57,763 bases of DNA, from positions 1 to 57,763 of the forward strand of contig JABWAQ010000008.1 of NCBI GenBank assembly GCA_013360945.1, written 5' to 3'. Each line of letters starts with the position of its first letter. Position 1 is the stretch's first letter. Shown here piece after piece: positions 19,731 to 28,553 of this stretch. The stretch comes from Candidatus Brocadia sp. Its GTDB lineage: Bacteria > Planctomycetota > Brocadiia > Brocadiales > Brocadiaceae. Position numbers and translations under genes: made by a program. The notes under the pieces are model-generated. The model was not told where the DNA came from. It did no database searches and was given only the letters and a program-made list of their open reading frames with translations.

Positions 19731-20183
19731 ATGTTAAAAAAGAAATTCAACAAAGACAAATGTGTGACTTGCAAGCAGTGTATGATTGAGTGTGCGGTGA
19801 GGCACTCTGCATCGATGAGCCTGGCTGAGGCATTTGCAGAAACGCCCAAACCTCAATACCGTTTGCAGGTATCGATACGGAAAGACAAGCCCCATATGAC
19901 GGTGTGCCAGAATTGTGCAAAACCCAAGTGTATGGCGGCCTGTGAGTACGGAGCCATCACCAAATATGAAGACGGAAACGTGGTGATTGACACAAAAAAA
20001 TGTGTTGGGTGCTGGGCATGCGTAACAGAATGCCCGTTTGGGGCCATTACCAAGGATACCGAGCTCAATTTTGCCTTTAATTGTGATGATTGCAAGGGAT
20101 TTGAAACTATGGCTTGTGTGGAGGCCTGTAAGACAGGCGCTCTGGTTTATACAGAGAAACACGCTAAATACCAGCTCGTCTAA
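19731..20183 (+). CDS. CooF/HycB-like four-cluster ferredoxin
   Basis: Iron-sulfur electron-transfer protein of 150 residues with 16 cysteines in four groups (CVTCKQCMIEC, CQNCAKPKCMAAC, CVGCWACVTEC, CDDC...CVEAC), enough for four [4Fe-4S] clusters. This layout is that of CooF, HycB and the small subunits of molybdopterin oxidoreductases, which pass electrons to or from a catalytic partner. No signal peptide. ACAAGGAG lies 11 bases before the ATG. No CO dehydrogenase, hydrogenase or molybdoenzyme is encoded nearby, so the partner must be elsewhere. A strong terminator follows, making it monocistronic. Confidence 0.85.
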   Translation: MLKKKFNKDKCVTCKQCMIECAVRHSASMSLAEAFAETPKPQYRLQVSIRKDKPHMTVCQNCAKPKCMAACEYGAITKYEDGNVVIDTKKCVGCWACVTECPFGAITKDTELNFAFNCDDCKGFETMACVEACKTGALVYTEKHAKYQLV

Positions 20184-20283
20184 AACAAGCTATTAAAAGA
20201 TATACTTATCGTATTACCGTATATAATTTTCTTTTTTTGTACGTTTTTTACAACCCCTTCACCCCCTTTGTTAAGGGGGAATT

Positions 20284-20309
20284 GGTTGCGGCTGTGCTGC
20301 GTTATGTAA
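20284..20309 (+). repeat. dispersed 26-base repeat
   Basis: Copy of the GGTTGCGGCTGTGCTGCGTT word shared with 18714, 27714 and 53625, just before the terminator. Confidence 0.5.
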
Positions 20310-20318
20310 TTACAGAAA

Positions 20319-20348
20319 GGGGCGAGCAGATGTTCGCCCCTTTTTTTC
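20319..20348 (+). terminator. rho-independent terminator after ferredoxin
   Basis: A 7-bp GC-rich stem (20319-20325 with 20334-20340) with an 8-base loop is followed directly by seven T residues. Confidence 0.8.
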
Positions 20349-20487
20349 TAGTAAGCGTCATACATAAGTTGATAGGTTTCCCGATAGGGAGACCCTTTAT
20401 GGTTGCCTCCTGCAAGGCTTCGTCGTGAACTCAGCCGAACGGCTGGAGCCCTATTCTACCTCCATTTGTTTTTTACGTTTCCTATAG

Positions 20488-22989
20488 TTAACTTACCACA
20501 ATATTCACCAATTTCCCGGGTACTACGATGATATTCATAACTTTCCTGCCGTTCAAAAATCCGGTAATGCGCTCGTCGCTCAATACAAGCCTCTTCAATT
20601 CATCCTCACTTACATTAATGGAAACTGACAGTCGGCTTCTGACTTTGCTATTGATCTGAATTACAATTTCTACCACTTCCTCCTGAATGGCATCTTTATC
20701 ATACGCAGGCCATGGTTGTTGAAAGATGCTCGGTTTGTGTCCCATAACCTCCCATAATTCCTCGCAAATATGTGGAGTAAAGGGGGCCATTAATAACAGG
20801 ATTGTTTCCATAGCGTGCCGGAAAACATTAAAATTAAGCTCTTCCGCTGTATTGTGTGGTATAACAACGTTAAACGCATCTACCGTATTTAATAACTCCA
20901 TTATAGAAGCAATTGCCGTATTGAAGTGCCACGAAGTTTCCACGTCCTCCGTAACCTTTTTAATCGTTTGATTAGTCTGGCGGTAAAGGTTCTTCGTCTC
21001 AGGCGAAAGTTTGTTAATATCAATATCCACACGTAGCACTCGGGCATAAACATCCTCGTGGTCAGTAATCTTCTGCCACAGGCGGTTCAGAAATCGATAA
21101 GCGCCCAGCACCCCACGGTCGTTCCATTCGGCATCCTTCTGCGGCGGGCCAATAAAGAGGATATAGAGGCGCTGTGTATCGGCCCCGTACTTGTCAATGA
21201 GGATGTCCGGACTAACGACATTACCCTTGGATTTAGACATCTTGGCCCCGCCTTTGATAATCATACCCTGAGTAAAAAGATGCTTAAAGGGCTCTTTAAA
21301 ACTGATACAGCCGATATCGTACAGCACTTTCGTAATGAAACGCGAGTAAAGGAGATGCAGAATGGCATGTTCTACCCCTCCGATATACTGATCCACCGGC
21401 AGCCATGTATTCACTTTCTTTGTGATAAAGGGATGGCGGTCATCCTTCGGAGAGAGATATCTCAGGAAATACCAGCTTGAATCGACAAAAGTATCCATCG
21501 TATCGATCTCCCGCCGCGCCGTTCCTGAACATTTTGGACAAACCGTGTTGATAAATGAATCCACCTCCGCCAGAGGACTCATACCGTGCGGTTTAAATTC
21601 CACCGATTCGGGGAGTATTACGGGAAGCTGTGATTCAGTTACCGGCAGCATGCCGCATTTTTCGCAATAGATGATGGGGATAGGCGCTCCCCAATAACGC
21701 TGCCGGGAGATAAGCCAATCCCTCAGCCGATAGGTTACGGTCTTTGTGCCAAGCCCTTTAAATTCGAGGTGTATGGTAATTTTGTTTATCGCCTCTGTAT
21801 TCGGCATCCCATCAAAATTCCCTGAATTTATCTGTATGCCGTCATCGATGTATGCCTCTTGCATCGTGTCGGCGTTTAGTTCGTTGCCTTCCGGCTGAAT
21901 AACAACTTTGATGGGGAGATTATATTTCTTTGCAAAGAGAAAATCCCGCTGGTCGTGGGCGGGCACACCCATAACAGCCCCCGTGCCGTATTCCATAAGC
22001 ACATAGTTGGCTACCCAAATGGGAACCTTGTCATTGTTGATGGGGTTTACGACGTATTTGCCGGTAAATATGCCTTCCTTCTCGGTGCCTTCGGCGGTTC
22101 GTTCCACCATTCCCTGGTTACGCGCCCTTTCTGCAAAGTCATTTACTGCCCTTTCCTCAGGAGTGCCGGATACCAACTCCTCAACCATGGGGTGTTCCGG
22201 CGCTAAAGAAAGAAAGGTTACGCCGAAAAGCGTATCAGGCCGCGTGGTAAAGCAAGGCAGCGTTTTGCCAGAATTTTCCAGTTTAAAATCAATACGCACC
22301 CCTTCACTCCGGCCGATCCAGTTTGCCTGCATCGTCCTGACCCGCTCAGGCCAGCCTTCCAACAGAGAAAGGTCGTCCAACAGTTTCTGGGCGTATTGAC
22401 TGATACGAAAGAACCATTGCTCAAGGTCCCGTTGCCGCACCGGCGTATCGCAGCGTTCACAACAACCGTCCACGACCTGTTCATTGGCCAGCACGGTAGC
22501 GCAGGATGGACACCAGTTCACCGCCGCCTTCTTTTTATAGGCCAGGTTGTTCTCGTAAAGTTTCAGGAATATCCATTGTGTCCACTTATAATAGTCAGGA
22601 TCACAGGAAGTAATCTCTCTATCCCAATCATACCCAACTCCCCAGCGGTGGAGTTGCCGTTTCATGACCTTAATATTATTCCTCGTCCAGATGGCAGGAT
22701 GAACACCGCCTTTGATGGCAGCATTCTCAGCGGGAAGCCCAAAGGCATCCCACCCTATGGTTGAAAGCACGTTGTAACCCTTCATGATCTTGTAACGCGC
22801 AACGACGTCACCGATAATATAGTTCCTGCCGTGACCTACATGCAGGGTGCCGGAAGGATACGGGAACATGACCAGACAGTAAAATTTTTTCTTCCTGCTG
22901 GCTTCATCGGCACGGAACAGTCCGCAACCTTCCCAAAACCCCTGCCATTTACCTTCGATATCCGTAAAGTTATATTCCTTCTTTGCCAT
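20488..22989 (-). CDS. leuS: leucyl-tRNA synthetase
   Basis: Class I synthetase, 833 residues, charges tRNA-Leu. HIGH motif as HVGHGRNY in [18 protein letters not shown]; a CP1 editing domain with TRPDTLFG (the conserved Thr-rich region) and [15 protein letters not shown]; the KMSKS loop as [15 protein letters not shown]. Zinc-type cysteines CPSC and CERC occur in the N-terminal half. Length fits bacterial LeuRS. It converges with the ferredoxin gene; the 300-base gap holds a terminator and a dispersed repeat. Upstream (22990-23452) lie repeats and a 32-bp palindrome but no evident leader RNA. Confidence 0.96.
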   Translation of the reverse strand: MAKKEYNFTDIEGKWQGFWEGCGLFRADEASRKKKFYCLVMFPYPSGTLHVGHGRNYIIGDVVARYKIMKGYNVLSTIGWDAFGLPAENAAIKGGVHPAIWTRNNIKVMKRQLHRWGVGYDWDREITSCDPDYYKWTQWIFLKLYENNLAYKKKAAVNWCPSCATVLANEQVVDGCCERCDTPVRQRDLEQWFFRISQYAQKLLDDLSLLEGWPERVRTMQANWIGRSEGVRIDFKLENSGKTLPCFTTRPDTLFGVTFLSLAPEHPMVEELVSGTPEERAVNDFAERARNQGMVERTAEGTEKEGIFTGKYVVNPINNDKVPIWVANYVLMEYGTGAVMGVPAHDQRDFLFAKKYNLPIKVVIQPEGNELNADTMQEAYIDDGIQINSGNFDGMPNTEAINKITIHLEFKGLGTKTVTYRLRDWLISRQRYWGAPIPIIYCEKCGMLPVTESQLPVILPESVEFKPHGMSPLAEVDSFINTVCPKCSGTARREIDTMDTFVDSSWYFLRYLSPKDDRHPFITKKVNTWLPVDQYIGGVEHAILHLLYSRFITKVLYDIGCISFKEPFKHLFTQGMIIKGGAKMSKSKGNVVSPDILIDKYGADTQRLYILFIGPPQKDAEWNDRGVLGAYRFLNRLWQKITDHEDVYARVLRVDIDINKLSPETKNLYRQTNQTIKKVTEDVETSWHFNTAIASIMELLNTVDAFNVVIPHNTAEELNFNVFRHAMETILLLMAPFTPHICEELWEVMGHKPSIFQQPWPAYDKDAIQEEVVEIVIQINSKVRSRLSVSINVSEDELKRLVLSDERITGFLNGRKVMNIIVVPGKLVNIVVS

Positions 22990-23022
22990 TCAAATTTCCT
23001 TTAATTAGGCCTTCAGCGACTT

Positions 23023-23063
23023 ACCCCCCTGTTTCCCCCGTAAACTGGGGGATTATGGGGGGT
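23023..23063. repeat. palindromic CCCCC/GGGGG repeat
   Basis: The stem pairs ACCCCCC with GGGGGGT around an inner CCCCCGTAAACTGGGGG-like hairpin. A closely related unit lies at 27635-27712. Such units are typical REP-like intergenic repeats. Confidence 0.55.
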
Positions 23064-23106
23064 GTTTGAAATTCTAAACGTCAAACGAAAACAGATGCTT
23101 ATTTTA

Positions 23107-23138
23107 CAAATTCTTCTGAATGCATTCAGAAGAATTTG
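23107..23138. promoter_or_regulatory. perfect 32-bp palindrome upstream of leuS
   Basis: Each 16-base half (CAAATTCTTCTGAATG) is exactly the reverse complement of the other, with no loop. It lies 118 bases upstream of the leuS start. It could be an operator, a recombination site or a recent repeat; it has no T-tract of a terminator. Confidence 0.5.
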
Positions 23139-23298
23139 AATTCTATCAAAATTTCATCCTGAATCAATCGAAATTCAAACCGAAAAGCCTTGACAATACC
23201 TATGCATCATGGTATTTTTAATGAATTATTACCGAGAAATTTCCAATAACCTCAAAGAAGAACGTTAAAGGCTCTGTGCTCTCCATGATTAAGGGCAT

Positions 23299-23440
23299 TG
23301 TAACAATTTAGCTTTTTGAAAAATTTGAACATTTCTCTGTAATCAGCACGAAGCAAAATACGTAGCGCGGGTGGTTTATCCCAAACACAGACCGGCCACA
23401 AGGGATCGGCGCTACTTTTTCAAAAAACTAAATTGTTACA
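23299..23440. mobile_element. complete MITE-like element, 142 bp
   Basis: The ends TGTAACAATTTAGCTTTTTG and its inverted copy (one mismatch over 25 bases) bound a non-coding interior. The right end is 12 bases before the tRNA-Ala gene. The same terminal word marks the elements at 9986, 19301 and the lone end at 28460. Confidence 0.8.
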
Positions 23441-23452
23441 GGGTATTCAGGT

Positions 23453-23529
<77 letters not shown>

Positions 23530-23690
23530 TGAAATCAAGGGTTTTCTGGTGTTATTCATTCTTCGTAACTTTTAAAATGTATACTTTTTGCATACTTGGT
23601 TGTTCGGTTAAGTTTTTGCCGTAGGTGATATTATTTTCCGCTTGTGACTTAGTGCAAGACTTAGGATATCTTAACCCCATTTTCAAACCT

Positions 23691-24065
23691 TTACACTGCT
23701 ATCTCAAGATTGATTCTATGATAGTCAACTACCGGCATCGATTCTTTGCGTCCATCCTTTTTTTTCTTTATATCAATCAAACCCAATTCCGCTAATATGC
23801 CAATGTCTGTTACAATGCTTTTTATATCTCTCCTTGCTATTCTTGCAAGCTCCTGGATGCTTTTAGGACGTTTTTCTCTGATTAAGCGAAGCAGTTCGAT
23901 CCTCTTTGGTGTAATCGCTTTCCTAAATCCCTTAACACTTTCAAAATAAATAGCCTTTTCCTTCTTTACTTTTTCGCCTCGTTCTATTGCTTTACCGGCT
24001 TTTACAAAATCATCCAATACGTCTTTTGCGCTTTTTATACCAATTTTAAATTTTTTTACCTTCAT
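23691..24065 (-). CDS. HTH antitoxin, HVO_A0114/TumA-like
   Basis: DNA-binding protein of 124 residues with a winged helix in its second half (PKRIELLRLIREKRPKSIQELARIARRDIKSIVTDIGILAELGLI), the layout of HVO_A0114-family regulators that serve as antitoxin next to TumE-type toxins. It overlaps the upstream toxin gene by 4 bases (24062-24065), so the two are translated together. It probably represses the pair through the palindrome at 24351-24369. Family assignment rests on motif and neighbour together. Confidence 0.75.
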   Translation of the reverse strand: MKVKKFKIGIKSAKDVLDDFVKAGKAIERGEKVKKEKAIYFESVKGFRKAITPKRIELLRLIREKRPKSIQELARIARRDIKSIVTDIGILAELGLIDIKKKKDGRKESMPVVDYHRINLEIAV

Positions 24066-24352
24066 AAATTTCCCTTCATAAATTTTTCTACATCACCGTA
24101 AAAGTCATTTACCAACGTCCTTAAATCAGTAAAAGGGTAAGTCTCTGTTCTGTTTTCATAATGTCTATGGTCTCCCTTACCCTCAGCATTGTCATAACCA
24201 ATTACTCGTTTACCCTTCACAACATAGACAAGCGAATATTTATATCCATGCGGTTTGTCAGTGGTAGGTTCTGCCTGCCATAACTTCACCTCGATAATAT
24301 TTCCCGTATCCTCCACAACCTTAATATGTTTTATAAGGTTACCTTTTGACAT
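24062..24352 (-). CDS. TumE-like (DUF6516) toxin
   Basis: A 96-residue protein resembling TumE/DUF6516 toxins: VVEDTGNIIEVKLWQ, YKYSLVYVVKGKRVIGYDNAEGKGDHRHY and TDLRTLVNDFY are the typical segments. It is first in a two-gene unit with an HTH antitoxin. No Shine-Dalgarno site is visible: the ATG lies at the edge of a palindrome, so the message may be leaderless. The molecular target of the toxin is not visible in the sequence. Confidence 0.7.
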   Translation of the reverse strand: MSKGNLIKHIKVVEDTGNIIEVKLWQAEPTTDKPHGYKYSLVYVVKGKRVIGYDNAEGKGDHRHYENRTETYPFTDLRTLVNDFYGDVEKFMKGNL

Positions 24353-24369
24353 TGGTATAATTTACCAAT
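24351..24369. promoter_or_regulatory. palindromic operator overlapping toxin start
   Basis: ATTGGTA and TACCAAT (24351-24357 with 24363-24369) flank an AT core and touch the toxin ATG. Its position fits an autoregulatory operator bound by the HTH antitoxin. Confidence 0.5.
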
Positions 24370-24883
24370 AGTACTTTTTAATGTCAAGCTCAGTAATATC
24401 AATCCTGCAAATTTTCTGAGCATGAGTTTTACTTCTGCACTTCACAAAAAAGCAGCGCCCAAAAAAAATGCTCAGAATCAGTTTCTTTTGGCACGTTCAA
24501 CACGTTAATCCTTGCGCTAAAATCATATTGAAATACCTTGTTAAATAACTTATACTTCGCGCAAGATTTAATGGCGCTGATATTATTTATAATCAATCTT
24601 TTGTTTGAAGCAAATATCCATATAAAAAGTGTTTTTCTACCATGGGATGACGAAAGAAGTGTTTAGGGGAACAGATATAGGATATTCGCTCTAAAAAAGA
24701 TGGAATAAATATTAGCCCAACATTGCGGTTTTACCAAGGAAGAATCGAACTTCATCGTTTACTACGACATACGACATCGAATAGCACGGATTAAGAATTA
24801 GACGCAGATGATTGAAATTGTTAAAATATAAAAAATGTATCAGGAGAGGTAAAGATAATATTTAAAAATTGGAGGTATTAATT
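24370..24883. other. intergenic region, nothing recognised
   Basis: AT-rich sequence between two toxin-antitoxin modules. I see no ORF with a ribosome site, no RNA gene and no clear repeat. Confidence 0.4.
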
Positions 24884-25114
24884 ATGAATGCAATAAAAGG
24901 CATATATCACAACGGGGTGATTGAATTGATTGAAAAGCCTGAAACGCAGGAAACATCAGAAGTCCTTGTAATATTTCCTGAGAAAAAGAAAGGAATAACA
25001 AAAATCGGCGGGCTCTTTAAAAATTACGTTATAAATTATAAGGAAATTGAAGAAGAACTAAAAAAACTGACCCGGGATTCTCAAAAACATATATTGGATG
25101 AGACCGGTGATTAG
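24884..25114 (+). CDS. antitoxin of a VapBC-like pair
   Basis: Protein of 76 residues. The ATG at 24884 is preferred because GGAGG lies 8 bases before it; the frame is open back to a TTG at 24869. The start (MNAIKGIYHNGVIEL...EVLVIFPEK) is an AbrB/DUF104-like swapped-hairpin fold seen in antitoxins that precede PIN-domain toxins; the acidic tail would wrap the toxin. The next ATG follows 2 bases after the stop and begins a PIN-type protein, now cut by an insertion sequence, so this is an orphan antitoxin. Confidence 0.65.
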   Translation: MNAIKGIYHNGVIELIEKPETQETSEVLVIFPEKKKGITKIGGLFKNYVINYKEIEEELKKLTRDSQKHILDETGD

Positions 25115-25116
25115 AC

Positions 25117-25185
25117 ATGAATAAATATGTCATAGACACGCAGGCAATAATACGATTTTTAAAGGTAATGTCAAAACTTTTATGA
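25117..25185 (+). pseudogene. PIN-domain toxin, truncated by IS
   Basis: The frame starts MNKYVIDTQAIIRFL, the first strand of a VapC-type PIN ribonuclease with its metal-binding Asp. After 16 codons the sequence enters the insertion sequence at 25165 and stops at 25183. The expected remaining 110 residues are not found on the far side of the element, so an adjacent deletion is likely. Confidence 0.65.
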
Positions 25186-27060
25186 AAACAGGGAGTCAAA
25201 TAGGAATAAGAGCGTAGGAGAGAATAAAGGTTGTGAGAAAAGCCTTTATAATAGGGAGGGTGGTATAGAAGAGAAAAACCCGTAAGGGGAATTTCGAGGG
25301 AGGAGTACAAGATCAGAGTAGCGAACGAACAGGGGGGCAGCAGCAAGACTATACCGCTGCGTTCCACTTCGCTATATGCGCCGATTATAAGGGAAGCGGC
25401 GCATCGTGCAGGTAGCGCTCACGCTAAAGAGAAGACGGTGTTTTTGATTCAATGCAACGGGGTGCAATCAAGCGGCGAGGGAGAGGATTTTTAACCATTT
25501 GCCCTGGATGGTGGAGATAGAATCGAGTTCAGGTAAAGGGACAGGGGTTTTGTAGCCCAGCGCCATGTGAGGTCTAAGGAAATTGTAGTGGGTAACAAAG
25601 AGGGTAGTAAGTGAGACAGCGCCGTTGTAAGAATTGAAGCCATTGGCGGGTTTGACATGATGTTTATAGGTTCTGTTAAGGCGTTCGATGAGTTGTTTAA
25701 AGGGTCTGAATTCTTCAGATTCTTTGTCGAGATTTTGTAGTCCGATGACTTTGTGATGTTGGATGGAGGAGTGATAATTGTTTTGTGTGCGCAGAGAGTT
25801 GAGAAAGTGAATACCAGAGGGATAAGAGGGGTTGCCATCGGTGACGAGGGTGATTTCTTGTTCAGGGGGGGGCGGTACGAGTGGCTTCGTGCATAGCAGC
25901 GATGGCCGGTTGAACTCCTCGATTGTCAGCGACGTGGTAAGCGGTAATTTTGTGATTTGAGGATGAGATGAAGAGAAAGACATAAGCGTGTTTGCCCAGT
26001 ATTTTAATATAGGTTTCATCACCTACGCTAATCGTGTCGATAGGTCCTTTATGGATGAGATTGAAGCGATGGCAAGAGAAAGCGGCAGCTTCGGCGTAGT
26101 TGAGGACTGTTTGATAAGAGACCGGGAGGTTAAAAACGGATTTGAGGATAGAAGCGGTTTTCCTTGCAGTGATGGCAAAGGAGACGTAAAAGGTCAAGAT
26201 AAGACCGAGGGTATTGTCAGAGTTGTGGATTTTCGAGAGGTCTATTTTGGGCTTTTGTGGTGAGGAGTGAAGGATATCGTGAAATTGGAAATGGTATTGG
26301 CGATATTGATAGCAGAGTTTAAATTGAGAAGAGTGGGTTTTAAGTAGAGCACGTTCTTTGGGATTAAGCTTTCTGATGGCGCCCAGACGATGAGGGCAGT
26401 TATCATTGGGGCATTTATAGACGGTAACTTCTTTGCGCTGTTTCCAGGTAAAGAGCACACAATGGCAATAAGGGCAGAAGAGGTAGGAAAGGTTTTTACG
26501 GAATCGTTTACCCAGTTGGAAAAGATGTCCACAGACCTTGCATTTAAGTTGAGTTCTCTTTTTGCCATCATTGTAGTACAGGTAAGCATGAGGGGCGTTA
26601 CAGAGAGGACAAACGGTGAGTTCTGGAACTCTAAGGACGTCAGAGTAGTGACGGACAGTTTTAAGAGGTTTGCCGTGTGTAGCTTGATATTCAGCCAGGA
26701 GGAGTTTGTAATCTTTCGATTGCTTAGGGGTGGGAACTTCAGTTAAAGGCGCAAGAGGATCAACAAAGAAATTTCTGTAATTGGGATGTTTTTCTTTGAA
26801 ATCATCTTTGGGTCTTACTTCTGTAGAGCGGTTATTCAGGACATCTAAGAGACCGTTAACGATTTGCTCTATCTCAACACGGGTAAATTTTGAGCAAATC
26901 CAGATAACGAACCGAGCGATTTTAGATATAAGCTTGCCTCCTGAAGTAGTGGTTTATCTGCTATTTCGAACTTAAATAAGGGGGGAGGCAAGCTATTTTA
27001 TCGCAAGATATTGAAAATAAAAGATATTTGCTAAAAATTTCTAAAAACTTTTGACACTAC
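25165..27060. mobile_element. insertion sequence, about 1.9 kb
   Basis: Imperfect terminal inverted repeats (GTAATGTCAAAACTTTT at the left, complement of AAAACTTTTGACACTAC at the right) enclose one minus-strand DDE transposase. I cannot see a target-site duplication. The left 300 bases before the transposase stop are non-coding. Family not assigned; the transposase looks like an IS6/IS240-type rve fold. Confidence 0.75.
25468..26929 (-). CDS. DDE transposase, split by a frameshift at a C8 run
   Basis: About 487 residues if joined. An N-terminal region (open upstream to a TAA) has two zinc-binding motifs (CPLCNAPH...CKVCG, CPYCHC...CPNDNCPHR), then a DDE core: first Asp in SVGDETYIKI, second Asp in LVTDGNPSY, Glu in QLIERLNRTYK. 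The first Asp lies in one frame (stop at 25862) and the other two in the -1 frame; the switch is at eight C residues (minus strand, near 25865-25872). AGGAGG sits 7 bases before an ATA codon (26927-26929), where an ATG would be expected. Either programmed frameshifting and a non-standard start, or decay. Confidence 0.7.
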
Positions 27061-27154
27061 GCAATAGGTTTGCAGGAGAGGCATGAAATTCTATTTTCAT
27101 GGCAACCGGCTGATTATAATAGCAGTTTACCGGAACAAATCAATACAAAATCTA

Positions 27155-27559
27155 TTAGATAAAAACAGATAAATACTTACCAAAATCCTTGCAGAGTTGC
27201 AGAAGCCCGCACGTCCGGTCTTTGTGATATTTGAGGTAAGCGGAAAAGCGGTCGGAGATGATAATGCCGTCAAAGAGTTCTCCCGGGACGGAGCGCATGA
27301 TCTGAGAACTGCGGGAGGCGCTGATAGTAAAAAAGGCGAAGCATTGGGTGGCAAATATCCAAAGGCAAGCAAAAGTTTTGTTGAGAGGGTATGATGTTTC
27401 ATCGATATTGATAACTTGCCGGTTGATCAGTTCATTTTTGATTTCAGCACAGATGGGTTGAAGGATGTCTGAGGCGTTTTCAAGGCGGTTTGAGTGACCG
27501 CAAGTGCATGTTGTCTTATAGAAGAGGTGTTCGGTAACAGTAGGTTTAATTGGCAGCAT
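27155..27559 (-). pseudogene. IS66-family transposase fragment (TnpC)
   Basis: About 134 residues of an IS66 TnpC: the zinc motif CTCGHSN, IDETSYPLN with a catalytic Asp, WIFATQCFAFFTISASRSSQIMRSVPGELFDGIIISDRFSAY with the second Asp. The N-terminal 150 residues and everything after SDRFSAY-LLQLC are missing, as are TnpA and TnpB. It is a remnant, abutting the complete IS to its left. Confidence 0.75.
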
Positions 27560-27634
27560 TCCCGATTTTTTTGTAACTGTTCATGGAGTTATAGTATTAC
27601 TCTGTAAAATCTTTTCTTTTTTGGCAAGTTTTTA

Positions 27635-27712
27635 AACCCCCCATAATCCTCCCGTAAACGGGGGAAAACTTATCATCCTCCCTGTTTACGAGGAGGGAAG
27701 GGGTGGGGTTTG
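27635..27712. repeat. palindromic CCCCC/GGGGG repeat
   Basis: CCCCCCATAATCCTCCCGTAAACGGG-type unit, related to 23023-23063, with a second hairpin (TCCTCCCTGTTTACGAGGAGG) beside it. Confidence 0.5.
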
Positions 27713-27713
27713 T

Positions 27714-27736
27714 TTACGGCCGTGCTGCGTTATGTA
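27714..27736 (+). repeat. dispersed repeat, ..GGCCGTGCTGCGTTATGTA
   Basis: Third copy of the word found at 18714, 20284 and 53625. Confidence 0.45.
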
Positions 27737-27926
27737 TTCCCCGCCCGATGCTGATGATATTTTACGAAATGCCTTCAGTCCAGCTTAACCCTACCAGTTT
27801 CTTTGCCCCATCACAGGAGAAATTGTCATTGACATTAAATTTACAAACTTGTAAAATGCCCGTTTTATAGGGACAGATACTTGCATTGCAAGCAGTTACA
27901 ATAAATGTAAATTAAAGTGAATAATT

Positions 27927-28325
27927 ATGTATGTTGGTATTGATATTATAGAAATAAAACGTATCGAAAAATTGTTTTCTGCCAATGAGGATTTTTTAAG
28001 AAGGGTTTATACAGAAAAAGAAGTGGAATACTGCAAACAAAAGAAGAACAAATATCAACATTTTGCGGCTCGTTTTGCCTCAAAAGAGGCAATGTTCAAG
28101 GCCCTGGGGACCGGTTGGGTTGGCAACATGAAATGGACGGATATCGAGCTCTTAAATGACGAAATGGGCAGGCCCTATTTGAATCTTTATGGAAGTGTGA
28201 AGGAAATGGCAGAAAAGAAGCGTATCAACAATATTTCTGTATCCTTATCCCACTGTCGGGATTATGCCATCGCCCAGGTTTTGTTAGTGCCAAAAACAAT
28301 GCCGGAAGATTTGTCTGGTTGTTGA
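27927..28325 (+). CDS. acpS: holo-[acyl-carrier-protein] synthase
   Basis: AcpS, 132 residues: moves 4'-phosphopantetheine from CoA to a serine of acyl carrier protein. The family motif is complete: VGIDIIEIKRI (metal-binding Asp6 region) and FAARFASKEAMFKALGTG with the catalytic Glu/Lys. Length is typical. The ribosome site is weak. It leads a group of lipid-type genes (radical SAM, two ketosynthases), though a 200-base gap with a repeat end separates it from the next gene. Confidence 0.92.
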   Translation: MYVGIDIIEIKRIEKLFSANEDFLRRVYTEKEVEYCKQKKNKYQHFAARFASKEAMFKALGTGWVGNMKWTDIELLNDEMGRPYLNLYGSVKEMAEKKRINNISVSLSHCRDYAIAQVLLVPKTMPEDLSGC

Positions 28326-28459
28326 ATCCGGCCAAAAATATTGCAGACAGAAGATGATGATTTCTCACCGTTCAATCTCATTTGCTGAAAAGGCAGGGAA
28401 ATTAATGAGCCGCGTCTTGGGAATGGAGATAGATATAAAAGATGTTTTTGTTGAAATAT

Positions 28460-28481
28460 TTCAAAAAACTAAATTGTTACA
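28460..28481. repeat. lone right end of the MITE family
   Basis: TTCAAAAAACTAAATTGTTA is identical to the right end of the element at 23299-23440; no left end is seen within 150 bases. Confidence 0.6.
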
Positions 28482-28553
28482 ATCTTTCTAAAAATTTCAA
28501 AATGCAAAGAATTTAATTTCTTTGTGTTTTCTGCTTCTATAAGAGGAATGTTC

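Noticed and set aside
20488-23000. T-box leader for leuS
   Set aside because: No specifier loop or T-box sequence is seen upstream of the leuS start; only repeats and a palindrome.
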